Positions 1 to 8,859 of a stretch of DNA of 64,000 nucleotides are shown one piece after another (the stretch's first letter is position 1; every line of letters starts with the position of its first letter). A model generated the notes under the pieces. It searched no databases, was not told where the DNA came from, and saw only the letters and a list, made by a program, of their open reading frames with translations. The position numbers were made by a program, and so were the translations under genes. The stretch is from NCBI RefSeq assembly GCF_026262505.1, contig NC_067205.1, forward strand, positions 558,001 to 622,000, written 5' to 3'. Source of the DNA: Trichomonas vaginalis G3 (taxonomy: Eukaryota; Parabasalia; Trichomonadida; Trichomonadidae).

Positions 1-316
1 TTACTATTACAACTGTAACCCAGAAACTATTTCGAACAAAGATGGATTTTAATGAATGTTTCATTCATCCAAAGTCATTCTCTTTAGACCCTAACATTTA
101 TACAGAACTTGTAGAACATTATACAAACGAGGCTTTATGTTTTCCTGTTAAAGTTATGGATTGGATTCCTATGGACGGTTCATTCTCAAAGAATACAGAT
201 AGTTCAAGTGCAACATTTACAGCAGCTTATACGCCTATTAATGTTAAAAGTATTTGGGCACTATTTAGAAAGAAAGACAACTATTATGTTAATTTTGAGA
301 ACCCTAAGTTTAAATA

Positions 317-344
317 TAGGGTGTCCAAAGGTGCGTTTAGCACA
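317..344 (+). repeat. Mariner left terminal inverted repeat
   Basis: 28 bp starting TAGGGTGTCC, directly after the TA target duplication at 315-316. It pairs with 1594-1621 with one mismatch (C versus T at the eighteenth position). Confidence 0.93.
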
Positions 345-592
345 GCGCTCTATATGAGACTATTAAAGGAGATATATGCTGATTATAAATATATAATAAA
401 AAATATGAATATATGTATATGATGAGTATGTTGTATTTTGGCGCCATGCAGGGATATAAAATGAATTTTGAGACAAGAGGCGGTTTCGCGGGAAATTTTG
501 GCGGGATTTTTTTTCATTTTTTTAATGAATCATAAAGAAAACATCCTCGCTCTTGCAAAAAAATGCAAAGACTGTAAAAAATCTACGAGACA

Positions 593-1541
593 TTGGTAAA
601 ATGCTTCGGTATGGATGCTCCTAGCTATTCCACTGTAACGTATCATGTTAGGATGTATCACTTCATGAACAAAAAGGCGCCCATCATAAAAATTGACAAA
701 AAATCGCCGGATCAAAGAAAAATCAAAGCAATTCTTCAAGCGCTAGATGAAGACCCAAGAGCATCACTCAGAAGGATAGAGGAGATGACAAAGATACCAC
801 GTACAACAGTCAGTTATTATCTGCACAATTATTTGAACTACAAACTAGCGTATACACGTTGGGTTCCGCACAACCTTAATTCAGTTCAAAAAAAATCTAG
901 AGTCCAATCTTCGAAAGAGCTCCTCTCTATATTGCGTGCGTATCAATCCAAGAAGTTTCGCTTTTTAGTAACAGGGGACGAGTCTTGGTTTCAATATGCA
1001 ACAGAAGCCAAAATCATGTGGATCCCGAAGGATGAAAATCCGCAAACATTCCCGAAGAAAAAAATTGACACACCAATGATGATGTTGTCGGTTTTTTGGG
1101 GCGTGAATGGCATCATCGCAATTGATATTCTTCAAAAACCTAATACGATGAATGCTCAGTATCTAATTGACAATGTTCTTACTCAAATTATCAATTCTGA
1201 TGAGTTTGAGAAATCCAAACAACAAAAACAAAAGTTTGCAATTCATTTTGATAATTCAAGAGTTCACAAAAGTCATAAGGTAATGAATTACTTGGTGGAA
1301 AACAATGTCAAAGTTGTTCCAAACCCAATTTATTCACCTGATATTGCACCCTCTGACTTTTATTTATTTCGGCACGCTAAAAAAGAGAGCTGAAGGACGC
1401 GAATTCGCGAGTCCAGATGATCTTGAAAATTTTGTAAGAGAGCAATTTGAGCAATTTTCTCATGATGATTTAAAGCGTGTCTTTCAAGCCTGGATCGATC
1501 GCTGCGAACGCGTGATTGAATCCAATGGTGATTATATTTAA
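593..1541 (+). pseudogene. Mariner transposase, frameshifted
   Basis: DDE/D transposase of the mariner family, which cuts and rejoins the TIRs. Visible motifs are a helix-turn-helix region (RRIEEMTKIPRTTVSYY), the first catalytic Asp in VTGDESWF, the second in HFDNSRVH, and the third in YSPDIAPSDFYLF. Exactly 34 residues separate the second and third Asp, the D,D34D signature of mariner. The main frame is 593-1393; the C-terminal part (KKRAEGREFASPDDLENF onward) continues in another frame to 1541, so there is an indel near 1358-1375. The N-terminal part also appears to change frame near 600-615. There is no clean ATG start. Inactive copy. Confidence 0.9.
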
Positions 1542-1593
1542 ATAAACTTTATATATATGTAACTTGTTTATTTCTATTCGCAGTATTCAGGTT

Positions 1594-1621
1594 TGTGCTA
1601 AACACACCTTTGGACACCCTA
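1594..1621 (-). repeat. Mariner right terminal inverted repeat
   Basis: Reverse complement of the left repeat with one mismatch. It is followed by the second TA copy at 1622-1623, after which the capsid-like coding sequence resumes. Confidence 0.93.
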
Positions 1622-2089
1622 TATCTTCAGCTTTCCATGGGAGCTTATGGAAATATGCCTGCAGAACCTGAAAAATCATACGGCCCTGTATTTTATGAAA
1701 TGGTTGCGAACGCTTGCAATACAAACAATGATATGATAGGATTTAATGAAGATGTTATGAGGTCATTGGTGGATGATGGTAGTGTGGAACATAAATGGGA
1801 TAGCTATGACAACACACATTTCTTATGTGGTTTTCCAACAGAAGTGGACTTTTGCTTCATGCAGGGTCAAACATCTACTGCTCCAATAACATACAAATTG
1901 ACTGTTAAAGGACCTATTGAACTAGCAACTGAAAATGTACCAAAGCCACTTATTGGATTTATGATGGATTGTTGCTTTGCCATTCAGGTGCGTGCTAATG
2001 GAATCCCAATAATAAGATTAGATGACTATAACTTAGCTGCGGACGACAGTGAGGAATAAAGGATGAACGTTTATTTTTAAAGCTTATAA

Positions 2090-2559
2090 ATGAGTTCTTC
2101 ATCAAGCTCTCGCGAACCTTCACCATCTATGAAACAAACTTTACCAAACGATTATGGAGCACCTATTGAATATTTCTTACGAGCTGCACAATGGCAAAGA
2201 GCAGTCTCACCAAGGTTAGGTGTTCCACCAGCTCCTGTCAAAAATAGCATTTGGTCAAGTCCTTATATAAGATATGGTCTCCCACTAGGTTTGCTAGCTA
2301 CAGCAGTAGCAGTTATGATGTTGAAAAGAAATAAAGCAAATGTTGTAAATAATACTGAAGTAGTTGAAGTTAAACAAACTCCAACACCTTCGCCAAAACA
2401 ACGTCAAAACCAACGCCTTCACAAACAACACCTTCAATGACTCCTGAACCTATGGAAGTACAAACTCCTGTTCAAAAGTCAACTCCTAAACCGACTCCAA
2501 CATTTAAACCAGAACCTACTTCTCAAATAAATCGTAAAACTCCTGCGTTTCCTTACTGA
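2090..2559 (+). pseudogene. Small membrane protein gene of remnant A
   Basis: The gene lies 30 bp after the capsid-like gene on the same strand. It has a Ser-rich N-terminus, then YGAPIEYFLRAAQWQR, then one hydrophobic segment (GLPLGLLATAVAVMML, about residues 63-78) followed by basic residues and a Thr/Pro-rich tail. I do not recognise the family; position next to a capsid gene suggests a minor virion or membrane-active protein. Part of the fossil element and looks broken in its Pro-rich tail. Confidence 0.45.
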
Positions 2560-2607
2560 AAAAATAACGTTATTTTTATTTAATATTAAAATTTTTATTT
2601 GATTGAA

Positions 2608-2844
2608 ATGACGACTAAAGTCACTGAAGCAATGAAACAAAAGTTTTTGGTAGAATACATTAAATCAGGAACTATTCCAGAAGGTTTTTACATTCATCAA
2701 ATGAAAGATGGTAGAGTTCAGTTTAGAAAGATAAAGCAACCATTAGATAAAGAAGGAATTTTGAGAAAGATTAAACTTCATGAGGACAACATTGCTGGAC
2801 TTAAGAAGAAGTTAGAAGAGTTGGAGAAAGGAAGAGAGTTATAA
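2608..2844 (+). CDS. Small Lys/Glu-rich coiled-coil protein (remnant A)
   Basis: 78 residues starting MTTKVTEAMKQKF; this ATG was chosen over an in-frame TTG upstream. The layout is helical basic N-terminus, then GTIPEGFYIHQMKDGRVQF, then a C-terminal helix with heptad-like Leu spacing (IAGLKKKLEELEKG). The middle resembles the NPNYKVTFHRNGTASISKKK part of the protein at 44869-45453 in element B, so both elements seem to carry a member of the same small family. Function unknown. It is preceded by an AT-tract (ttatttttatttaatatt) like other Maverick genes here and followed by the palindrome family. Confidence 0.5.
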   Translation: MTTKVTEAMKQKFLVEYIKSGTIPEGFYIHQMKDGRVQFRKIKQPLDKEGILRKIKLHEDNIAGLKKKLEELEKGREL

Positions 2845-2856
2845 AGCAATGAATTC

Positions 2857-2995
2857 AACAGGGTAGAAAAGAGGTTAGAAATCGGGTTAGATCTAACCTT
2901 CTACCCTAAATTTATTTTTGGTGTAAATTCACAAGGTTAGTTATCGGGTTAGATATCGGGTTAGATCTAACCTTCTACCCTAAACATTATTTTTG
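2857..2995. repeat. GGTTAGATCTAACC palindrome cluster (remnant A)
   Basis: Two copies of a block containing GGGTTAGATCTAACC, then TTCTACCCTAAA, then a run like ATTATTTTTG. They lie just after a gene. The same block recurs after genes throughout element B (for example 39050-39110, 47800-47850, 49845-49895, 61575-61630). Each copy can fold into a hairpin and contains GATC. Confidence 0.8.
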
Positions 2996-3082
2996 TGCTA
3001 TGTTTTCATACGTGTGAGGGTGGTGATATCATTTATTTTTATTTTATTTTTTAAAATTATTTTTTATTTTATTTTTATATAA

Positions 3083-3409
3083 ATGACGAAAACTATTGAG
3101 ATAACAAACTACAACGGTCATGAGTTCAAGAATTTGTTCTTCGTTCCTCGTGAAAATACATTCTATCAGATACGAGGGAGAAAGGGTAAAGTTAGTTTGA
3201 GCGTTTACGACAACAAACATAATGGGAGATATATAAAAGCAATAGATACAAACGGTAAGCGTGTTTCATTAGCTTTGTCAAAACTTAGTAACATTTATTT
3301 TGACAGTGATTTTGACTCTGACGATTGGAGTGACAGCAGCGATAGTGAAGAATATGAACTGTTGTGTGAAGCAAAGCAATGGGAAGAGTTGCAATACTTT
3401 TGTAAATGA
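3083..3409 (+). CDS. Small acidic-tailed protein (remnant A)
   Basis: 108 residues. A beta-rich N-terminal half (MTKTIEITNYNGHEFKNLFF, then KVSLSVYDNK) is followed by an Asp/Ser run (about residues 74-90) and a short charged C-terminus. The ATG follows a long run of A/T tracts (3020-3082), the promoter style of Maverick genes in this window. Not recognised. Last gene before the apparent end of remnant A. Confidence 0.45.
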   Translation: MTKTIEITNYNGHEFKNLFFVPRENTFYQIRGRKGKVSLSVYDNKHNGRYIKAIDTNGKRVSLALSKLSNIYFDSDFDSDDWSDSSDSEEYELLCEAKQWEELQYFCK

Positions 3410-4146
3410 GAACGTTTATTTTTTACAGTAGTAAAGTCGTTAGTGAAAACGTTAGTGAGGTGAAGTGGTTGGTGGCTTTGTAAATATTTAAGGTTAAGTT
3501 AGTGTTGTCGTTTGTGTTGTAAAATATACGTTAACGGTTTCGTAAAGTGTCAAATTCACATATAATGGGTAAGGAGGCGCGCAGTGCCTCCGTACACATG
3601 ATATGTATTCTATCTAGTGTTGAAAAAAAATTTTGAAAATCTGAGAGACTGTGCAAGAGCCAACGACCAAAACACTACAAGTAAGATACAGCAGTAGTAG
3701 CTGCTTCATGCTGCATTGAGTATTGTTGAATAATTTGAAGTAGTGGTTTTTGAAATCAGCACCCCTATGAGAGCGCTGGCGACCGAAACACCACTAGTAA
3801 GATTGTGTATTAGAAACTGCTTCATGCTGTGTTGAGTAAGCTTCGATATCTTTATCAGACCACCTTTAAATTAACCACTCACATTCTCACTGTGGTCCAT
3901 CTAAAATTTGTAAACTTTATGACATAAAATTATATTATATGCAGGATCCCACCTATTACTTAATCTTTTTGGAATAAATGTTTTATAATATTTATCGATT
4001 GATTGTAATTTTTTGTATAAAAAAAGTTTTTTATTTATATTAAAAATATATTCGGTTAATGATATTATCTTATAATTTGTAAATAAATCTAGTAATAAAA
4101 TAACTTTAATAGTTGGTGTCACTTTTTCGAAAATTCTGGTTTTTTC
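3410..4146. other. Non-coding stretch with hairpin and degenerate duplication
   Basis: No convincing gene. It holds a GGAGGC/GCCTCC hairpin (3573-3591), which may mark the end of remnant A, and two degenerate copies of about 65 bp (about 3658-3726 and 3778-3842) that share ACTGCTTCATGCTG and GTAAGAT. Small open frames here show no protein-like composition. Confidence 0.5.
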
Positions 4147-4551
4147 GTTGATGAACAGAATCTATATTTTACTTCATTAGATGGTGTATTGTACACAAAA
4201 AATTTCGAGGAAATAGTTCATTATCCATCAGCTCGAACTGCAAAAGTTTTTTATTTACCAAAAAATGTTAAAATCATTAGAGACCAATCTTTCTCATACC
4301 AATCTTATATAAATTCCCTCATTTTTCAAAATGAAATTACCGATGTTACTCAATATGTTTTTACTAACTCAAATAATTTACGAAATTTTATTTTTCCTTT
4401 AGGAATTTCCCTTCCTGCTGCAATTTCGGATATACTCAAAAGTTACACTATTTCATATTATTCAATTGAAATACACACATGTCCAGCCTATTGTTATAGA
4501 TATTTATTTGATCTTAACATCTTAATGAGTATATTTATTATTATTTCATAA
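4147..4551 (+). pseudogene. BspA-like leucine-rich repeat protein fragment
   Basis: The frame reads VDEQNLYFTSLDGVLYTKN, then FEEIVHYPSARTAKVFYLPK, then VKIIRDQSFSYQSYINSLIF. This is the pattern of Treponema-type LRRs (DGVLY...L..YP......Y.IP..V..I...AF......L...IF) found in the very large BspA-like surface family of T. vaginalis. In the family these are extracellular or membrane-anchored adhesin candidates. Only about two repeats are present, there is no start or signal peptide, and upstream sequence is closed in all frames. A dead fragment. Confidence 0.7.
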
Positions 4552-5280
4552 AGAAATAGAAATAAAATTAACTTAACTAATGATTTATCCAATTAATATA
4601 TCAAAATTCAAAGAATTTTACTTATCAAAGAGGAATGCTTAGACATCTTGAGGTTTTCTAAAATTTCCATTTACAATTGATGGTTTCCTTACAATAGCGA
4701 TTTCCCATCAAAGATCCAATATAATGATAATATATTCTAGACAAAAAATCATTTAGAATTAACGAATAACATAAATATTTAGCTAAATCATATCTTTCGA
4801 ATCTCAATTCTCTTGAAATAATAGAATTTCAAAGGAAAAATAGACCCAAATCTTTCAAGAATCTGACACTAATCAAAATGAATTTTTTTTGACATTAGTA
4901 AAAAAATCAGCTTAAATAAGGCCTAAGAGTACAAATTTTATTAATAAATGTACATTATACGCAAATAATTAATTAGAAAACTATAAATTACGCAAAATTT
5001 TTCATCCAATACAATTTCGTATTTGAATCAAAAATAATCGTAATTTCAGTAATTATATTTTAAAGAATAATTGCTTATTTAATAAATATATTTTTGCATT
5101 ATTAGCGATGCAATTATAAATATAATACAAACTTTTCTGAACTTTTCTCAGAAAAATATTTTGAATATATTGGAATACGAATCGCTTAAAATTGTTTTGG
5201 GATTATAAATCTATTAAAAATAAAGAATCTCTAAAAATTTTGAATTGATAAGTATTCAATTTATTTTGGATTTTTAATAG
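4552..5280. other. AT-rich intergenic stretch
   Basis: No gene, RNA or repeat recognised. Very AT-rich, with stops in all frames. Confidence 0.6.
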
Positions 5281-5787
5281 ATGCCCGAATTTGTTGCCAG
5301 AAGAGCATTTAAGCAATTTCAATTTAATAGTATTGTGGATGATAAAAAGATCAAAATCAGCGATGGAAATCATCAAATGGAAGTTCCTTTTAAAACATTG
5401 TGTTCATATAGCAGGAAAGTTATGAATGACTACATGCAAGGAGAAAACATTGAAGAATATAAACTAAAAGAAGTCAGTGATGAAACATTTAAAATCTTTT
5501 ATCAACTTTTTATAAAAAACAAAGTTTCTATCGAAATTTCTGAAGATATTCTGAAAGAAATATACCAAATAGGCATAGATCTCGAGATTGAAGACTTTTT
5601 CGATTGGTATAGTACTCTTATTTTCAGAGATGAAATAAACTTAAAAAATATAGAAGAAGTCCTTTCATTTATAAGAAAATCGCGAAAGAATTATAATGAA
5701 AAACTAGATGATATTATCATATTCATAGCGAAAAATATTTCGGGAGGTTATCGATTTTGTAATTTAATCGTTATCGTCTTTTTCTAA
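5281..5787 (+). pseudogene. BTB/POZ-like domain protein, truncated
   Basis: 168 residues. About residues 16-110 look like a BTB-type fold: SIVDDKKIKISDGNHQMEVP, a conserved position where BTB proteins have the H..VL..RS..F segment (KTLCSYSRKVMNDYM), then a helical part ending DLEIEDFFDWYSTLIF and a BACK-like helix region. Trichomonads encode many such N-terminal modules attached to ankyrin or LRR repeats; here the frame stops without them, ending in an unrelated hydrophobic tail. Probably a truncated family member. The BTB call is by pattern only. Confidence 0.45.
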
Positions 5788-6202
5788 ACGTGCATTTTTA
5801 CATTAAAAGCAATGCAACTCCAAAATTAATTGGTATTTAGACTTTAATTAGGTGCAGACAAACGAAATGCAGTCCAAATATTTTGGTGATATATGAATTA
5901 CATAAATTTAGGGAAATTGAAATTATATCTTTTTAAATTTTTAGGAAAACAGATTTATAGAATTGTTTAAGTCATCAAAATAATGCAGACTTAGATCAAA
6001 TTTTCCAAATTTAATCATTTGCAAGACTTTCAAGCGACTTCAAAATGTCGAAATATAAGTCCAAAAATAAAATTACGATTACAGTCTATCCTCAATTATT
6101 ATCACGCTAATTATTGAGTGACCCATGCGTTCGTATGTATGTAATACCTTTTAAAAAGGAGATGAGAGAGATAAACTACATTTACAATTTAAATCTGATG
6201 TA
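5788..6202. other. Intergenic, nothing recognised
   Basis: AT-rich, no open frame of note, leading directly into the 110-bp tandem repeat. Confidence 0.6.
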
Positions 6203-6524
6203 TTTACTTGTTACATTTACAAATGTAAATGTTTCTCGTAATGTTTACATTTTGTAAGTATAACGAATAAAAACGACGCACTTTTTTACAAAGTCAAATT
6301 ATGCGATACAACTTTACTTGTTACATTTACAAATGTAAATGTTTCTCGTAATGTTTACATTTTGTAAGTATAACGAATAAAAACGACGCACTTTTTTACA
6401 AAGTCAAATTATGCGATACAACTTTACTTGTTACATTTACAAATGTAAATGTTTCTCGTAATGTTTACATTTTGTAAGTATAACGAATAAAAATGACGCA
6501 CTTTTTTTTACAAAGTCAAATTAT
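6203..6524. repeat. Three tandem copies of a 110-bp unit
   Basis: Units begin at 6203, 6313 and 6423 (TTTACTTGTTACATTTAC). The first two are identical as far as I can read; the third has small changes and is cut short. Each unit contains the palindrome ACATTTAC-AAAT-GTAAATGT, able to form an 8-bp stem. Not coding. No known family recognised. Confidence 0.9.
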
Positions 6525-7566
6525 TGTTCGATTTTTGCAGCTTGTAAACGATTAATTGTATAAAGCAATTGATATTAGCACGACATAACTGAATAATTCT
6601 AATATTGAAATCAAAAGCCCTTAAAATATCATGATATTTTAATTTCATAACAAATCTAGGAGACTATTTGATGAAAACATATCCGATGTGGGTTTTGTTG
6701 TATTATATAACTTGTTATTGACTTCTTAGCTTTCGAAATTTTTTTCGATAATGAGAAAACGAATGAAAAATCAACATTTGGTCCATTTAAAATTTGATTT
6801 GTTTACATTTTTTTTACTTTTTGAATTCCAATTTATATTTTCCTCAAGAAATACTTTAGATTTTAAGAAACTAAATCATATAATCTACTAAGAAAATATA
6901 TTAAATCCTATAATACTCAAAGTTTTGTGATAAATCCGATCTTTTTTATTTTACTTTTATTATGTTTTTGCAAACTAAGCAACGTCGGTGTTTCAAAAAG
7001 TAATAATTTTAATATTTACTATGATTCTTCTTCGATAAATATAATTTTTGTTCTTGGAATACAACTGTTATTGAGTATTGTCAACTATTTCTTCTCAATT
7101 TTGTTTTGAGAAAAAAATGATAGGATATTTCTCGAAAATATAGTAATTAAAAAATCATATATGCTTTCTTTGTATTTATCAATTAAAAATTTCACTGTAA
7201 GTTCTCTACACAGTTCAGAAATCGCTTTTTGATTCCGCTACACGTTATTAAAATCACTTTTTGAAAGAAAAAAAACTACTTCGTTATATATCAAATTTGT
7301 TCTCGATTATAATAACAATTCGGGAACCGTATATTTGTAAAATATAATTGTTGGGACTTTTTCAATTGACATCACAAGTTTTCTGAGTGTAAAAAATTTC
7401 AGAAAAATAATACTTAAAAATCCATCTATGCATAGTATTCTTGATATATTTTCTGACTAGCAGATAACTTTAACATGTCACTATGGCAATATGACACTGT
7501 ATGTAAAATTTTATTCAAAATTTTCCTTTTTCAAAATCGGTTCAATTTTGAGAGCAAGATTTTACT
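6525..7566. other. Intergenic, no gene recognised
   Basis: A small hydrophobic frame at 6927-7109 has no start context or protein family signal and is most likely chance in AT-rich DNA. Confidence 0.5.
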
Positions 7567-7576
7567 TCATTATTCG
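7567..7576 (+). promoter_or_regulatory. Initiator (Inr) of the Myb gene
   Basis: TCATTATTCG fits the trichomonad Inr TCA(+1)YTWYTC. The predicted +1 A is 7569, 14 nt before the ATG at 7583, in the normal range of short T. vaginalis leaders. It supports that ATG over the upstream one at 7475. Confidence 0.65.
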
Positions 7577-7582
7577 AAATTG

Positions 7583-8302
7583 ATGCCTCAAAGAGACTAC
7601 TCATGGTCACCAGAATCATATGATGACTCATCCTCAGATGAATACTCTTCAAGTGAAGATTTGTTCCCAAGAAAATCATCAAGCAAAAAACGACATTCAT
7701 TCTCAGCAGAAGAAGATGCTCAACTTGCAACATTTGTGAAGAAGCATGGTGAAAAGAACTGGAATTACATTGCTTCTAAATTACCTGGCCGCACAGCTCG
7801 CCAAGTTCGTGAAAGATGGGTAAATTACTTATCACCACATGTTAGCCATGCTGAATGGACTAAAGAAGAAGACGAATTACTCGAAAAACTTATGTCTCAA
7901 TATGGAACTAAGTGGGCCAAGATTGCTGAATACTTCCCAAAGCGTACAGATGTTCTTTTAAAGAACCACGCAGCACTCATCAAGCGCCAGATAAAGAAAG
8001 GTAAAAGAGTATTCTCAATAAAGTCAGATAACGAAGAAATTGTTGAAAAAAAGGATTCTCCAAAAAGAGTTATTAGTCATGAAATTGAATATTTTGCTAC
8101 AGTGTCTGTACCACCAATCGATATACCAAGTTCCACCCAGTCAACATCTTCAATTCCTACACCAACTACTCAAAATGAAGTTGTTCAGGATCAGGTTGTT
8201 CAGGACCAAGATCCCTTTGCCCTTTTTGATAACATCACTAATGTATTGTGGACATCAAATGATGATGATGAAAGTATTTTAAGTATTATTAACTTTTTTT
8301 AA
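7583..8302 (+). CDS. R2R3 Myb-like DNA-binding protein
   Basis: 239 residues from the ATG at 7583, chosen because an Inr lies 14 nt upstream and because the extra N-terminus from 7475 is low-complexity translation of AT-rich DNA. After an acidic Ser-rich N-terminus (about 1-35) come two Myb/SANT repeats: KRHSFSAEEDAQLATFVKKH...NWNYIASKLPGRTARQVRERW (about 37-85) and AEWTKEEDELLEKLMSQYG...KWAKIAEYFPKRTDVLLKNH (about 92-135), with regularly spaced Trp. A basic stretch and a Pro/Ser/Gln-rich acidic tail follow. Nuclear transcription factor of the large trichomonad Myb family (Myb1-3 regulate ap65-1); the target here is unknown. Confidence 0.9.
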   Translation: MPQRDYSWSPESYDDSSSDEYSSSEDLFPRKSSSKKRHSFSAEEDAQLATFVKKHGEKNWNYIASKLPGRTARQVRERWVNYLSPHVSHAEWTKEEDELLEKLMSQYGTKWAKIAEYFPKRTDVLLKNHAALIKRQIKKGKRVFSIKSDNEEIVEKKDSPKRVISHEIEYFATVSVPPIDIPSSTQSTSSIPTPTTQNEVVQDQVVQDQDPFALFDNITNVLWTSNDDDESILSIINFF

Positions 8303-8859
8303 GAAGTAGTTGTTTGTAAATCCTTTTATTATTTGTATAAATTTGATTTTTTTAGATCTTTTTATTCCTTTAGTTTAAAAAAAAAATTAGTATTTGATAA
8401 ATCAAAGAATCAGATCATGAAATATAAGTAATTTTGTATTTCAGAAAGAAAAACATCTAATATCAAATTACCAAGTAAAAATAAATGAAATTCGAAATAA
8501 AATTAACCAAATTTCCATCATTGTAAGTTTAAACTTATAATATGCCATTATCATTTCAAGCTGCTAGTCGTGCCATCCATGATTTGAACAATATCGGTCA
8601 ATTATTGGGTTAATTTTCCTTTTTGAAATGCCAACTGTTGAAACAATTTAAAACTAAATATTAGTGTAGGAAAACTGAGCTTTAATTTTTATGATGGAAT
8701 TCTTGAATAAAATTTGAACGCTCACCATTTGAATACAAAACGATGTTTGTCAAAAATTTTATTTCAAATTAATACATACAATTTCTTATTATATGCGAGT
8801 TCGATAGAAATCAAAATTGATATAAAAATTATGTGAATTCAAATATCGTCAGAAATTTT
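8303..8859. other. Intergenic with a 23-codon orphan ORF
   Basis: The only gene-like item is ATG 8542 to TAA 8613 (MPLSFQAASRAIHDLNNIGQ...), whose composition looks more protein-like than its surroundings. It could be the stump of a truncated gene or chance. Nothing else seen. Confidence 0.3.

Larger units (their letters stand above)
317..1621 (+). mobile_element. Mariner (Tc1/mariner) DNA transposon, Tvmar1-like
   Basis: The element is 1305 bp. It is bounded by 28-bp terminal inverted repeats that start TAGGGTGTCCAAAGGTG and differ at one base, and it is flanked by a TA duplication (315-316 and 1622-1623). Size, TIR length and transposase type fit Tvmar1, the abundant mariner of T. vaginalis, as I recall it. 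It sits inside the capsid-like gene of remnant A, so it came later than the Maverick. The transposase frame is shifted, so this copy is non-autonomous. The near-identical TIRs suggest the insertion is not very old. Confidence 0.93.
42..2059 (+). pseudogene. Major capsid protein-like gene of remnant A, split by a mariner
   Basis: Segments 42-316 and 1624-2059 flank the mariner and resemble the C-terminal half of the double jelly-roll capsid protein of element B. Shared landmarks in the same order are an LFRKK/LFRRT strand followed by a Y..F.NP turn, a WIP/MPY region, and FMQGQTS versus FMGGIST near the end. In the family this protein forms the icosahedral shell of Polinton-type particles. The first bases of the window lie just upstream, so whether the N-terminal half exists outside cannot be seen. 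Broken by the insertion. The capsid assignment is by comparison within this window plus family knowledge. Confidence 0.65.
1..3600 (+). mobile_element. Degraded Maverick/Polinton remnant A (right-hand part)
   Basis: A run of plus-strand genes: a double jelly-roll capsid-type gene, a small membrane protein, a coiled-coil protein and an acidic small protein. They are separated by the GTTAGATCTAAC palindromes and AT-tract promoters that also mark the whole element at 38867-62651. The capsid gene aligns by eye with the one at 55991-57598 but is strongly diverged, so this is a different and older lineage. The element runs off the left edge of the window. Its right end is not certain; a GGAGGC...GCCTCC hairpin at 3573-3591 is a candidate terminus. 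It looks broken, with a mariner insertion and a few further breaks. Confidence 0.7.

Noticed and set aside
3901-4122. 73-codon minus-strand ORF
   Set aside because: Lys/Ile/Phe-rich composition from AT-rich DNA, no start context or family signal.
7475-7582. Upstream ATG extension of the Myb gene
   Set aside because: The added residues are AT-driven hydrophobic sequence and the Inr lies downstream of that ATG.
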